From Ichthyophonus hoferi (lineage: Eukaryota; Opisthokonta; Ichthyosporea; Ichthyophonida; Ichthyophonidae), in NCBI GenBank assembly GCA_002751075.1, contig NAOQ01000794.1:8765-27019 (forward strand): 18,255 nucleotides of DNA, written 5' to 3'. How positions within the stretch are numbered: position 1 is the stretch's first letter; every line of letters begins with the position of its first letter. Below are positions 8,546 to 18,255 of this stretch, piece by piece. The translations under genes were made by a program, and so were the position numbers. Under the pieces are notes generated by a model. The model saw only the letters and a program-made list of their open reading frames with translations, had not been told where the DNA came from and did no database searches.

Positions 8546-11500
8546 ATGGCAAACATTCTGCAAGAAAGAAGGCTTGATAGTGAGCCCTGGCGGCAATTAA
8601 CCATAGAGGAGGAGGAACCTAGCCCTCGCTCGTCTTATTCGTCTATTTTAAACTACCAGTTAGGAAGGACCTTGGGGGAAGGGAAATATTCAGTAGTCAA
8701 GAGTGCCGTACATCTGAAAACTAGGCAGGTACATATAAGGTATTCTGCAAACCTTGACCGTTTTACAGCACAGCTATAGAGATAGGATACGTTCACATTT
8801 ATAGAAGCAGCAATGGTTTATTGTTATTATGTATACATATAGTGGTAGGACCAGGCATCAGGCATTTCATTATGTATATGACCCAAGCCTACCTAGTTAT
8901 ATTTAAGACACCATCCTTTGCAGCCTGTGAAAATGTACCCTGATCATATGGTACATAGTACCATATTATTATTATATATCAATTAGAGGACTAGTCTATC
9001 ATATGATTATAACTTGGCCACCCTTTTATGTTGTGGTAATATGAAGCATGACTTCAATAATACCTTTCAGGTAAATATTTTTTTTAATTACGTTAAGCCA
9101 TATTTACCTGCAAGACAAAGGATACCCGCTTCCAACACATACATACATGCCATCTATGTATCATAATATTCACACATGCATGACCCACAACACACTGCAG
9201 GATGTAGCCATTAAGATTGTGTACAAGTCTAAACTAGACCTCCAGGAGGTCAACGTCCTCACACGTGAGATGGAAGTTTTGAAGCTACTAAATCATCCCA
9301 ACATCGTAAAACTGTATGAGATCATTGATACCGGGCATGTGTTCTACCTTGTGCAAGAGGTTGATACTTATGTTTTTATTTGCTGCTATGTGATACATTT
9401 TAACTCATTCCATTTATGTACCTTTTGTTTTCTTTGATGTATGCCATTCTTATAACTAGAGATGCTTGTCTTACACCCATTATTCCATTGCTTTAGGTTT
9501 AATTGTAAAAGGTTATTGGTACAACTATTTCACTGTAAGCATGTTCTATAATTGGGTTTTTTATATTTTTGTGCAATAACCATAGTTATATTATTGAAAC
9601 GTGTACGTAGAGGTATATAATTTGTGGTAGAGTTATACTGAACAGCTGACATCTGGGTGATGGAGGGAAAGGGACTAGAATATAAGTGCAAAAGAAAGGA
9701 TGAAGAAATAATAGTTGTGCACGATGAGTGATTATTGGTTTAGTGGGTGGGTGACATATTCCATAATGTTTATCGGCACCCCTATCTTTAGTTTGCCTTA
9801 AAACCCACATCCAAAGAGTGAGTAGAGTATTGGTAGATATGTAGATCACGCCTATTCTAATATAGCATTGCAATGAGGTCATAATGAGGTCATCCAAGGG
9901 CTATAGTTACAATGGCATCATGATTATGATCCCATCCCATGACAGGTTGCCATTCAAGGTGGTCCTAGCATACTGTGGTGTCTACGAAGTATCTGGTGTT
10001 GTATAGGCCTGGGTAGGTGAAGGGGTCATAGAGGCTAACCTACGGGTGGGGTATGATGCAGCTGGTCCAGGGTACCACCCTGCAGGAGTATCTGCTAGGC
10101 TGGAAGGACATAGGGGTGGGAGAGGACTTCACTCGCAAGATCTTCCACCAATTACTGTCCGCTATACAGTACTGCCATGCTAAGGTATTGCCTTTGATTG
10201 GTTTACCTTGATTGTTGTAAGCCCAATGACCTTGCTCTTTCTCTTTTTTTCTCTGTTTCTTATTATATCTGTTATATCTGTGCGTATTTATCTATTTTTA
10301 ATTATTTTATATCTTATGTTTGATTGGGTAGTGATGCTTTGCCTATGCGCCATGTCATAAATGTTTTATTTTATAGTTAAATGTATGACATTGTAGACCA
10401 GTTGTTTGATAGTTTTGGGGTGTTGAAAGATTTGAGGAACCAATCAGCATTTAACCCGGGTAACCAATGTGATTCAGAGGGTGGTGCATAGAGACATGAA
10501 GCCTAATAATATCATGCTGAATGCCAATGGGACAGTCAAGGTAGTGAGCATTGGTTTGCACATTTATAGACATGCTTTAGCCTATTTATAGCCAGCCAGT
10601 ATGTGCACGTATGATGTAGTATACCTGGATACCTAGATATTCCTAATACCATTCTTGGGAAAAATGTGCTTCCCTCCTCCATTACCATAGTGCATGCAAG
10701 CATATGCCATGTAGATACCTTCCTGGCCTATATATCTGATAAATTATGTTATGCACCTCACATTATATATATGTGCCTTTACTCCTACTTCTTACAGCTT
10801 ACATACACATACTTATCATCACTCAATGGTTTGCTTCTTTCCACCTCCACCTCCAAGCACCCACACTCTCTACACATGTAAATACTCGGGTCTCTCTCTA
10901 TCGCACTAACCGCCCTTCTCTTCCTGTAGATTATAGACTTTGGCCTGAGTCGTACCTTTGACAATCTTATTAGCACTCATTGTGGGACCCCTTTGTACGC
11001 GGCCCCTGAGCTGTATCTTTCCGATGCGTATATTGGCCCTGCTGTAGATATATGGGCCATAGGTGTGATTATGTATCGAATGATGGTAAGGATAACTCCT
11101 CATCCCTCATAGTCCTCCACTTATTATTCTCCTACGTGCTTTGTAAAATGAGCGTAGTTATATTATTGGCTGTTTTGGTGTACATGAGTTTAATTATTGG
11201 ATGCGATGTGTTGGAATATGTGTAATTGACCAATTGACGTGTAGTCTTGTAATGTCAATACCACCTTGAGGAGGTCGGCATAATCTTCTATTTATCATTA
11301 TGTATGGGTATATTACGCATAGTCATTGGGAGACAGACTTATATCATTACTATATAAGGAGATCTGGCGCATGACTATTGGGCAATACGCACATCAATAC
11401 TATATATGGATATATAGTATGTAAGCACAGATAGAGACACCATTGTACTAACCAAAAGCATTTATAGGTCGGCCATCTTCCGTTTGTAGGGCCTGGCTAC

Positions 11501-14500
11501 CTATCTCGTATTAAAGGTAGATCAAATACCATATACCATATCATAAGACTTGATTATATACCAGAGATTGCTATAGACTACCATCATGTGTTTTGATATT
11601 CAGTATATGTTGTAAACTATGATATCTGGTATAGATGCTATATGTCTTACTATATTTAATTATTATATTCGAGATATTTTTTATGCTATACCGTATGTTA
11701 TGTTATATTCCAATCACTTTTGTTACAATGAGGGTGAAGTAGGTAGAACCTTGCAATCATATGTAGTGATTCTCTGTATTCATAGTGTTTACATGTCAAT
11801 GGTAACTAGTAGTATTCATGGTTGAATCACATGCTGTAGGCAGGTTATATTATATGTCTCAGAGGAATGACTAGGTCCAAGGATCATGTTAGAGTGGGGA
11901 GATGTCCAGTGACCAGTAGTGCATTACTGTACATTCCCTTCTGCCTACTAAGTAGTCTTAATGTGGCAGTGTATGGCAGGCTGTTGTGTATCTGTACATC
12001 TGCACACTCATATTTTATTCTGTCCAATCACTAGAGGGGATCTACAGGCCTCCCATGCATTCCTCGGACCACTTCAAGGATATTATTGCTCGAATGCTTG
12101 AGCTGGATGGTGCCAAAAGGGCCACTGCTGAAGATGTAGATCTCTCCCCTCTCCTGTTGTCATGCATCACACTTCTTACACTTACCACCTTGTGATTCGA
12201 TTATATTAGCCTCTTGTTGACCTCTCTCTCTTCTCTCTTTTTCTTTTTAATATCCTTTCCCTCGTCTCAGAATATTTGAGTCAATTTGTTTTTCCGCCTT
12301 CTCCCACCCGACACATACATACACGATTATTTATTCATACCTTATTATGAGTGTATTGCTTGAATATATATATATGCTTCCTAGTGTTGTATAATGTATG
12401 TGACGGCACGAGGTCATGACGGTTGGTATGCTCTCCACAGCTCATAAGCCATCCTTGGACCAACTACCAATGTAAGCTGGAGGTGAAGTCCTATACTGAT
12501 GTCCCTTTAATAGACTGCCAGGTGTTAGGTATCATGGCCAAGGTACACTCTTTGTTTATACTGCCTTGTTATGTTATATATGTGACTTGTAACCTATCTA
12601 CTTTGTTCTGTCCTGTTGTTAACCACTCTTTGACTGGAGCCTTGTTGTCCCGTGACTACCTAATGATTGTATTATTACAATCTTACCTTCTATCCTTCTA
12701 TCCTCGTAATATGATCATCTCCTCCCTTTCACAGGGTGCTGGTCAACCACAAACCACTCATACCACCACCTGATGATATCTTCCCCAATCATAGATCTTA
12801 CATATTCACAGTACACCCCTTGCAGTTTGGCTATCCTTCAGAGGAGATTATAAAGGCTATAAAGACCAACTTGTACAATCACATCACTGCTACCTACTGC
12901 CTCTTATTGGCTCAGAAGGTAGGCTTGTCTCTCTCCTTTGTGTATGTATGCCTTCATATTTGAACTAATTCTTGTATTCGCGTTGGATATTGTCCCACTT
13001 GACTTTGGAGATCTAACAGACTAAAGGTGATTGGATATAGGTCAGGATGAGTATAGGGGAGGCTGGGTTATAATCAATTCTTTTAATTGGCTTTTAAAAT
13101 ATAATTAACTGAAACTTCCTGTCTTAAGCTGAGCAATTATATAGGCTTGTATTAGACTAGTCGTGTGTCCTTCCTGTATACACCGCCATATACTAAGGGT
13201 GGATAGTATTAGACCTCTCTCTCTACCTTATTTGGTTAGAGGGAAATACATGACTACGATAAAAGACAACCACTAACATACAACTAAAGAATGAACTTTG
13301 CACTAACACGACACCAATGAATACAATCTTAGGAACAGGGATGTAATCTTGATATAGAGATACCGTTTTATTTGCCTCCTCCGGCAGCGGTTGTCTCTGA
13401 TGGTGTAGGTAGGCCACTTATTCATGCAGACAGACCTGAAGAGAGTATGCCTGGGCTAACGTTATTGCATGAATTGATTTATTCTATTATTTTGCTATAC
13501 TTCAACACTGCCAACTTTAATTAATTACATAGGCTAAGCCCCGACTGGTTCTGTGCAAGTGTTTTATTCGCTATTTATATAGTATAATCAATACGTGAGA
13601 TCTGGTTGTATAACTTAATTCATAATATGAAGCCCAAATGGAGAAAATATATAAATAGAAATGGATAAGAAGTGTTACAGAATATGCTGTGCACATGCTT
13701 TTGTTTATTTTATTTTATCGAAATATTAGATATCACCCACCCATTCACAAACACATTCTCCGAGATATGCACTCTTTCTTTTTCCTCACAACCTAGCCCT
13801 TACCTTGTTATATATAGTACAATTATTTCTGGCCAATATTGACTTATTGCCTTGTAGACTTACTCCCATGTTGACCACCTGCACCTCCTACTCCTTCAGT
13901 TGTCCTATGCCCCAGTCTACTAGCGCTATCACGTGATAACTCTGGTGGCAATAGTTGCTTATCCAATGAGCTTAGGGAGGGTAGTTCTTCACCTGCCCTC
14001 TTCCCACGATTGGAGAGATCACATACAGGCTCGTCCACTTCTGGAACCTCATTCCTCTATTCTGCACCCTCATCCTCTTCTATGTCATGCGATATCTCCG
14101 ACAACAGCGGGCGGGTCCCAGGGACCAATTTACGCCATGTTACTATGCATAACAATACCTATAGATATAGCGATACCAATGATGATACTGCATTCTCCTA
14201 TCCTACCATCGCTGAAGTCACATTGGCCTTAACCCGACCTGGACTAAGGTTCATGGGAGCGGAAGGGTCCATCAATATTGTCTCAGCCAACAACACTTTC
14301 ACCAAGTCAGGATCCTCTCTTCTTTCTACACGCGAGTTCTCCGACTCACATCACAATAGGGTTACTTCCCTCCCAGCCACCCTATCCACATTTAGCCCTA
14401 ATTGCTCCCGCTTGGTGCATTCAAGTAGTGATAATGCTAACTTACGCCGTAATAAGACTAAGACAAAGAAAGCCAATCAGGATTCCTCTAGTGGCAGGTG

Positions 14501-14555
14501 GGCAACAAATTTGAAAAGTAATCTCACCAAAGCCTTCAGCAAATTCACGATATAG
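8546..14555 (+). CDS. SNF1/AMPK-related Ser/Thr protein kinase (CAMKL; SNRK/MARK-like) with UBA-like segment
   Basis: Exons 8546-8728, 9201-9359, 10062-10184, 10478-10540, 10930-11085, 11468-11516, 12035-12135, 12441-12542 and 12826-12918 join in phase to 343 codons; a Ser/Thr-rich last exon ends at 14555 (separate entry). Residues 36-283 are a complete kinase domain: Gly loop LGEGKYSVV (43-51), VAIK with Lys66, Glu84, HRDMKPNN with catalytic Asp161 and Asn166, DFG 179-181, APE 201-203 and VDIWAIGV. Thr192 in STHCGTP matches the LKB1-type activation site of AMPK relatives. Residues about 304-343 (VLGIMAKFGYPSEE, then NHITATYCLLLAQK) match the UBA/autoinhibitory segment that follows the domain in SNRK and MARK kinases. 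No KA1 domain is visible. The first ATG of the open frame is used. HRDMKPNN instead of the usual HRDLKPEN is a small oddity that keeps all catalytic residues. Such kinases act in energy stress or polarity; the role here is inferred from family only. Confidence 0.85.
13388..13404 (+). other. Candidate micro-exon of the kinase gene
   Basis: The pyrimidine-rich acceptor TTTGCCTCCTCCGGCAG ends at 13387 and GTAGGT begins at 13405. The 17 bases between would add about five codons (RLSLM and part of a sixth) in phase 0 after CLLLAQK and leave phase 2, which suits the acceptor at 13915. This is phase bookkeeping plus good-looking splice sites, nothing more; a stop follows if the later GT at 13409 is used instead. 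Confidence 0.2.
13916..14555 (+). CDS. Probable last coding exon of the kinase: Ser/Thr-rich tail
   Basis: A plus-strand frame is open from 13875 to the TAG at 14553-14555, giving about 210-225 residues rich in Ser, Thr and Asn, with a basic patch RRNKTKTKK near the end and the final residues FSKFTI. It has no domain I recognise and looks disordered, as tails of SNF1-related kinases often are. It follows the kinase exons on the same strand and has the higher GC content of the other exons. The 5' border is uncertain: AG sites at 13898-13899, 13914-13915 and 13922-13923 suit different phases, none of which is phase 0, whereas exon 9 ends in phase 0. A small exon in the 981-base gap before it, or another donor, must reconcile them. 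I use 13916 because a candidate 17-base exon at 13388-13404 would fit it. Confidence 0.5.
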
Positions 14556-15224
14556 ACTGGATTAACCAATAATAGACCGCCACATGAATGATATATATCC
14601 TGGATAAAGCCAGCTTGACAGAGTCTCGTAGGATAGCTTAAAGAAACCGTGTATGAATTAGATCCATGCAGCCAATGTAATACCTGGGTCACTATTAATT
14701 TTAACACCATTGTATATATACTGTAGACCTTTTCTGTTTCTTCTTACGCATGGTTTGAGATATGATCCATTCCATTTAGTTATTAGTTAGATTGGTTTAT
14801 ATCAATGCACCTGTACAAAATATATTCATTTATGTGCATGAATATCTCCATATTAGACTAGAAGGGCATATATCACCATCAAAATGTACATTACTAAGCC
14901 CTTATTCTACTATACAGTAACCCAAGTGATTTTATTATAAGTTCAGAATCACTCTATTTTTAAATACTTGTTTAGGCTGGACCTAGACACAAGCAACCAA
15001 GTTTAATGCCCCAATAAAAACATTATTTTATTTTTAATAGTTTATCATGTATGGAAAAGGATATGCAGGGGGGTATTTATTTGACCAACCAGGCATGGAG
15101 CTACCTTCACCATATTAGGTACATCTCATGATATGTCACGTATAAAGCTTGGTCGACCGGAATATAATATCATAATTATTAGTATGACGTATGCCTGCAA
15201 CATGAGACCTATTGTTTGCTCCTA
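14556..15224. other. Convergent intergenic region: two 3' untranslated ends
   Basis: The kinase ends at 14555 reading right and riboflavin synthase ends at 15225 reading left, so both 3' ends share these 670 bases. AATAAA at 15013-15018 is a possible plus-strand poly(A) signal, although 460 bases from the kinase stop. TTTATT at 15076-15081 is AATAAA on the minus strand, about 145 bases past the riboflavin synthase stop. No other gene is seen. Confidence 0.4.
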
Positions 15225-18023
15225 CTACATATGCGTAGATACAAAGTCCTCTATAGCTCCCGGCAGGACTCTTTCCATGAACTTGACTATTACCTTTGCT
15301 TGATTGTCCAACTCCACGTTAACTTTATCGCCCACTTTCTTTCCACCCAGTGTGGTTCGTGCCTGTATAAAACATGGTTTGTCAAGTTGTCAAGGGCAAC
15401 CTTTCTCTTTAACCTTCACTACCATATGCTACTTCCACGTTAATTACTAAGTTGTACTGTAATGAAAAAGATGTGATATTATGGGATACCAACGCCAAGG
15501 GATAGACTCTAGATGGCAATAAATACATGATATTCCATCACTAGAGCTGTCAGATTTGTGTGATAAAAATGAAACCAAAAGGGAATTACACATTTTTCTA
15601 GAGAGTGAGGGATTAAAATAATAGTTAAAAATCTAGAGGACCAATCAAACATCATTAATGTCAGATTAACTACATACCAATTAAATGAATCCATCTGAAT
15701 GGTAATAGTTATATATTGTTAACTTTATCAATTATGCTTATAATTGATAATTGACACTGATTGCAGACCTAACATGAGCCAAAAGCATACCGTACTTGTA
15801 CACGGAAGGACACTACGTGTACTAAACTTGAAATCACAGGGAGTCTGGCCTTAATGGCTAGGCTTATAAAATTAATTAATTAATTAATTACTTCAGTCAT
15901 GTTACTTTAGACAGGTGTTTGCCATATATATATCCCATTATTTTTTCTCTCTCTATCTTTCTTTCTCTATTTCTCTCCATCTCTCTCTATGTGTGCCATA
16001 TTATTGGTTACCTATTTCTATATCAAGCTATCAAAGGCCTATTAATTACCCACTATACCCTGCTCGTGGTAAATCATTCTGCACTTACGATTATATGTCT
16101 TATCGCAACTAAAACTTTATCATTTCATATAAACATTTATAACGATTCGTCTGAAGTCATATCTTAGGTATTTCATTTTAATGTAAGTAAACAACAATAG
16201 ATAGTAGAAAACCAGTTCAGGTTTCAGCTACAAGTGGTAGAGTATACCTACCATTGTTTCGGGTATAAGGCATACACAGAAGGACCAGCGATGATCTTCT
16301 ACAGCTACCACAGTGAGACTTGTCCCATCAACGGCAATAAACCCTTTATTTACTATATACTTGGTCCACTGTGGTCGTTTAACGTGTTGGCTTACATTCT
16401 ATTGGCCATTAAACATCTTATAGCCCTTATTACATCTCGTTTTGATAGGCTAACATACATAACATACATGTCAACATCCAAGTTAGTAAAAACACTACGA
16501 GAGGTGTGGTAGAAACGGTAAAGTGTATAGTAAGATATGATATGATATAGTAGAGTATAGGAAAATTGGATATATGCTAATATTATATACTAACGTAATA
16601 TAATACGATGCAAATACTTGCTACACAGACAGGCAAATACCTGGCCCAATGTAGTGGTTTATAGGTTGTATAGTACGTTAGGTATATATATTTCTTCATT
16701 CCAAGCCACTACCACCTGCATCTATTTATGTTTGGGATAAGAAAACCAACAACAACAAAAAATGAAAAATAAAGCTTGTACAATTGCGAGCCCTGACACG
16801 TATAATATAGCCCCTACATTGTGTATATGTATATGTATATGTATGTGTATGTGTATGTGTATGTATATGTATATATGTATATGTATATGTATGTATATAT
16901 ATGCATATGTACCTTTACCCCTTACCCGGTTATCTGCAAAAGAAAACACAAAACAACAGTTGTTCTCATTGCGCATAATCTTAGTAATGGTAGCAGTAGT
17001 ATCAATGTGGCCGGATACTTGATGGCCTCCCAATTCATCCCCGAACCTAAGTGATCTTTCTACATTTACTTTATGTCCGACGTGTAGCTCTCCTAGAGTG
17101 GTTTTGTCGAGTGTTTCCTATTTGTATGGATCAGTAAGTAAGTGAATAGGTATTGGTGTCAGGGTATATATTACTATATAAGGTATATGTTACTATATAG
17201 GATATATATTACTATATAAGGTATATGTTACTATATAGGATATATATTACTATATAGGGTATATGTTACTATATAGAGTATATATTACTATATAGGGTAT
17301 ATATTACTATATAGGATATATATTACTATATAGGGTATATATTATTATATAGGGTATATATTATTATATAGGGTATATATTATTATATAAGATATATATT
17401 ACTATATAGGATATATATTACTATATAGGGTATATATTATTATATAGGGTATATATTATTATATAGGGTATATATTATTATATAGGATATATATTACTAT
17501 ATATGGTATCTAGGGTATATGCTTGACAACAGATGAAGAGGTCAGGCTATAAATAAATACAGGATAAAAGGGAAAGATGACTAGATATGATTGGGTAGAG
17601 TGGGTTCAGCCTGAGATGAATTTGTCCTATATTTCCATAGGTACACATTTTTTCTGCAATACATACTCATTGGAGTAGCGTCGTATAGATGATGATAATA
17701 GTAGTAGAGAGAGAGAGAGAGATGGAGAGGTACAGGGAAAGCTATAGGATATACTCTTCACAATGAATGGGATTGTGTGGAAGAATCATGACGAAGGATA
17801 GACATTAAATATGCATGGTTGTCAGGTAAATAAACAGGGCTAGAACCAATAGTAAAATTGCTTAACAGTGTATAAATAGTTCACCAATTACGCTAATTAA
17901 TAATTAATAGGATAGAGAAAGATCGTCCTGCCTCCATGATGTCAAAGGTAACGCGAATTTCTCCATTCAACTCCTTTTGACCAGCTACAGTTAGGCAACA
18001 GCCATTGATGGCAATACTGGCCC
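15225..18023 (-). CDS. RIB5: Riboflavin synthase (two lumazine-binding barrels), 5' end outside the window
   Basis: Riboflavin synthase dismutates two 6,7-dimethyl-8-ribityllumazine molecules to riboflavin plus a pyrimidinedione, the last step of vitamin B2 synthesis, probably in the cytosol as a trimer. Minus-strand exons are 18023-17932, 17117-16926, 16368-16252 and 15362-15225 (ending in TAG); phases 1, 0, 0, 0 join to about 179 residues. The N barrel shows [27 protein letters not shown] and [10 protein letters not shown]; the C barrel shows [25 protein letters not shown] and GDKVNVELD. Those are the conserved blocks of both Lum_binding repeats. Missing are roughly the first 35-40 residues with the start (family MFTGIVE), which must lie right of the window. 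The first intron here seems to begin with GC (GAG/GCAGGA) instead of GT. The tail [14 protein letters not shown] runs slightly past the usual C-terminal block. Confidence 0.9.
15868..15890. repeat. AATT tetranucleotide run
   Basis: About five head-to-tail AATT units in an intron of riboflavin synthase (intron 15363-16251). The rest of this 889-base intron shows nothing recognisable. Confidence 0.8.
16820..16907. repeat. TATG/TG-type microsatellite
   Basis: Interrupted GTATAT, GTAT and GTGTAT units fill about 90 bases. The array lies in the riboflavin synthase intron 16369-16925 and begins about 20 bases after the minus-strand donor at 16925. It produces long meaningless open frames on both strands (MYMYMY and IHIHIH). 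Confidence 0.9.
17163..17505. repeat. Minisatellite, 19-base unit, about 18 copies
   Basis: Units of the form GGTATATATTACTATATAG recur every 19 bases with small variants (GTATATGTTAC, GATATATATTAC, TATTATTATATAG). The array lies wholly in the riboflavin synthase intron 17118-17931, starting about 45 bases upstream of that intron's acceptor as the gene reads. Each unit is nearly self-complementary AT-rich DNA. Confidence 0.95.
17706..17722. repeat. AG dinucleotide run
   Basis: About eight AG units in the same riboflavin synthase intron as the 19-base minisatellite. Confidence 0.9.
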
Positions 18024-18061
18024 CTGACATATGTCCAGTCATTATTTATACATATGGGTAA

Positions 18062-18255
18062 ACTACACTACACTACACTACACTATATTACACTACACTA
18101 CAGTACACTACAGTACAGTACACTACACTACACTACACTATATTACACTACACTACAGTACACTACAGTACACTACAGTACACTACAGTACACTACAGTA
18201 CACTACACTACACTACATTACATTACATTACACTACACTACACTACACTACACTA
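18062..18255. repeat. Pentanucleotide array (ACTAC)n reaching the window edge
   Basis: CACTA units with variants CAGTA, CATTA and TATTA run about 39 times to the last base. The array is not a telomere motif of any common type. It probably lies in the intron just upstream of the first riboflavin synthase exon seen here, because that exon's acceptor is at 18024-18025. Confidence 0.95.

Noticed and set aside
13844-14038. Minus-strand frame opposite the kinase tail
   Set aside because: It is a shadow of the Ser-rich plus-strand exon and has no motif or splice support.
16234-16512. Plus-strand 92-residue frame with apparent membrane segments
   Set aside because: It lies opposite riboflavin synthase exon 16368-16252, whose minus-strand reading gives clear family motifs.
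16722-17054. Repetitive Tyr-Met and His-Ile frames on both strands
   Set aside because: They are translations of the TATG microsatellite; the only real coding part is the minus-strand exon 17117-16926.
18062-18255. Telomeric repeat at a chromosome end
   Set aside because: The CACTA pentamer is not a known telomere unit, and the gene structure requires sequence to continue beyond the edge.
1-18255. CRISPR array, prokaryotic operon or tRNA/rRNA genes
   Set aside because: Spliceosomal introns throughout show a eukaryotic nuclear genome. The tandem arrays have no unique spacers, and I saw no tRNA-like or rRNA-like sequence.

Overview
The window is eukaryotic nuclear DNA: AT-rich non-coding sequence, three split protein genes with GT-AG introns of about 240 to 980 bases, many microsatellites and a patch of decayed transposable elements. 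I place it in a riboflavin-synthesising eukaryote (a fungus, or a protist related to fungi and animals) rather than an animal, because one gene is riboflavin synthase, which animals lack. A narrower placement would be guesswork. The standard genetic code fits all three genes, and all three end in TAG.

Layout. 1-331: AT-rich, nothing recognised. 332-4036: two copies, in opposite orientation, of one LTR-type repeat family with no recognisable protein-coding interior; the minus copy is split by a 666-bp Tc1/mariner-type DNA transposon fossil (3071-3736) that keeps a readable DD34E stretch of transposase. 4037-6412: about 2.4 kb with no gene I can support. 6413-7952 (minus): a four-exon gene for a 250-residue type II membrane protein of the LicD/fukutin-like nucleotidyltransferase family. 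7953-8545: a short divergent intergenic region rich in CCAAT boxes. 8546-14555 (plus): a gene of at least ten exons for a SNF1/AMPK-related (CAMKL, SNRK/MARK-like) Ser/Thr kinase with a UBA-like segment and a Ser/Thr-rich tail. 14556-15224: convergent intergenic. 15225-18023 (minus): four exons of riboflavin synthase, whose first coding exon lies beyond the right edge. Its introns are loaded with tandem repeats (TATG microsatellite, 19-bp minisatellite, AG run, pentamer array).

The three genes have unrelated jobs: Golgi-type glycan or phospho-sugar modification, stress or polarity kinase signalling, and flavin synthesis. The only visible coupling is the shared divergent promoter region of the first two. 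Exon borders were chosen by hand from reading frame, splice dinucleotides and family conservation. They are phase-consistent throughout except at the kinase's last intron, which I could not settle. I did not find a clearly new biological system; the most notable points are the nested transposon fossils, a probable GC-AG intron in riboflavin synthase, near-matching intron positions in its two duplicated barrels, and the unresolved kinase tail.
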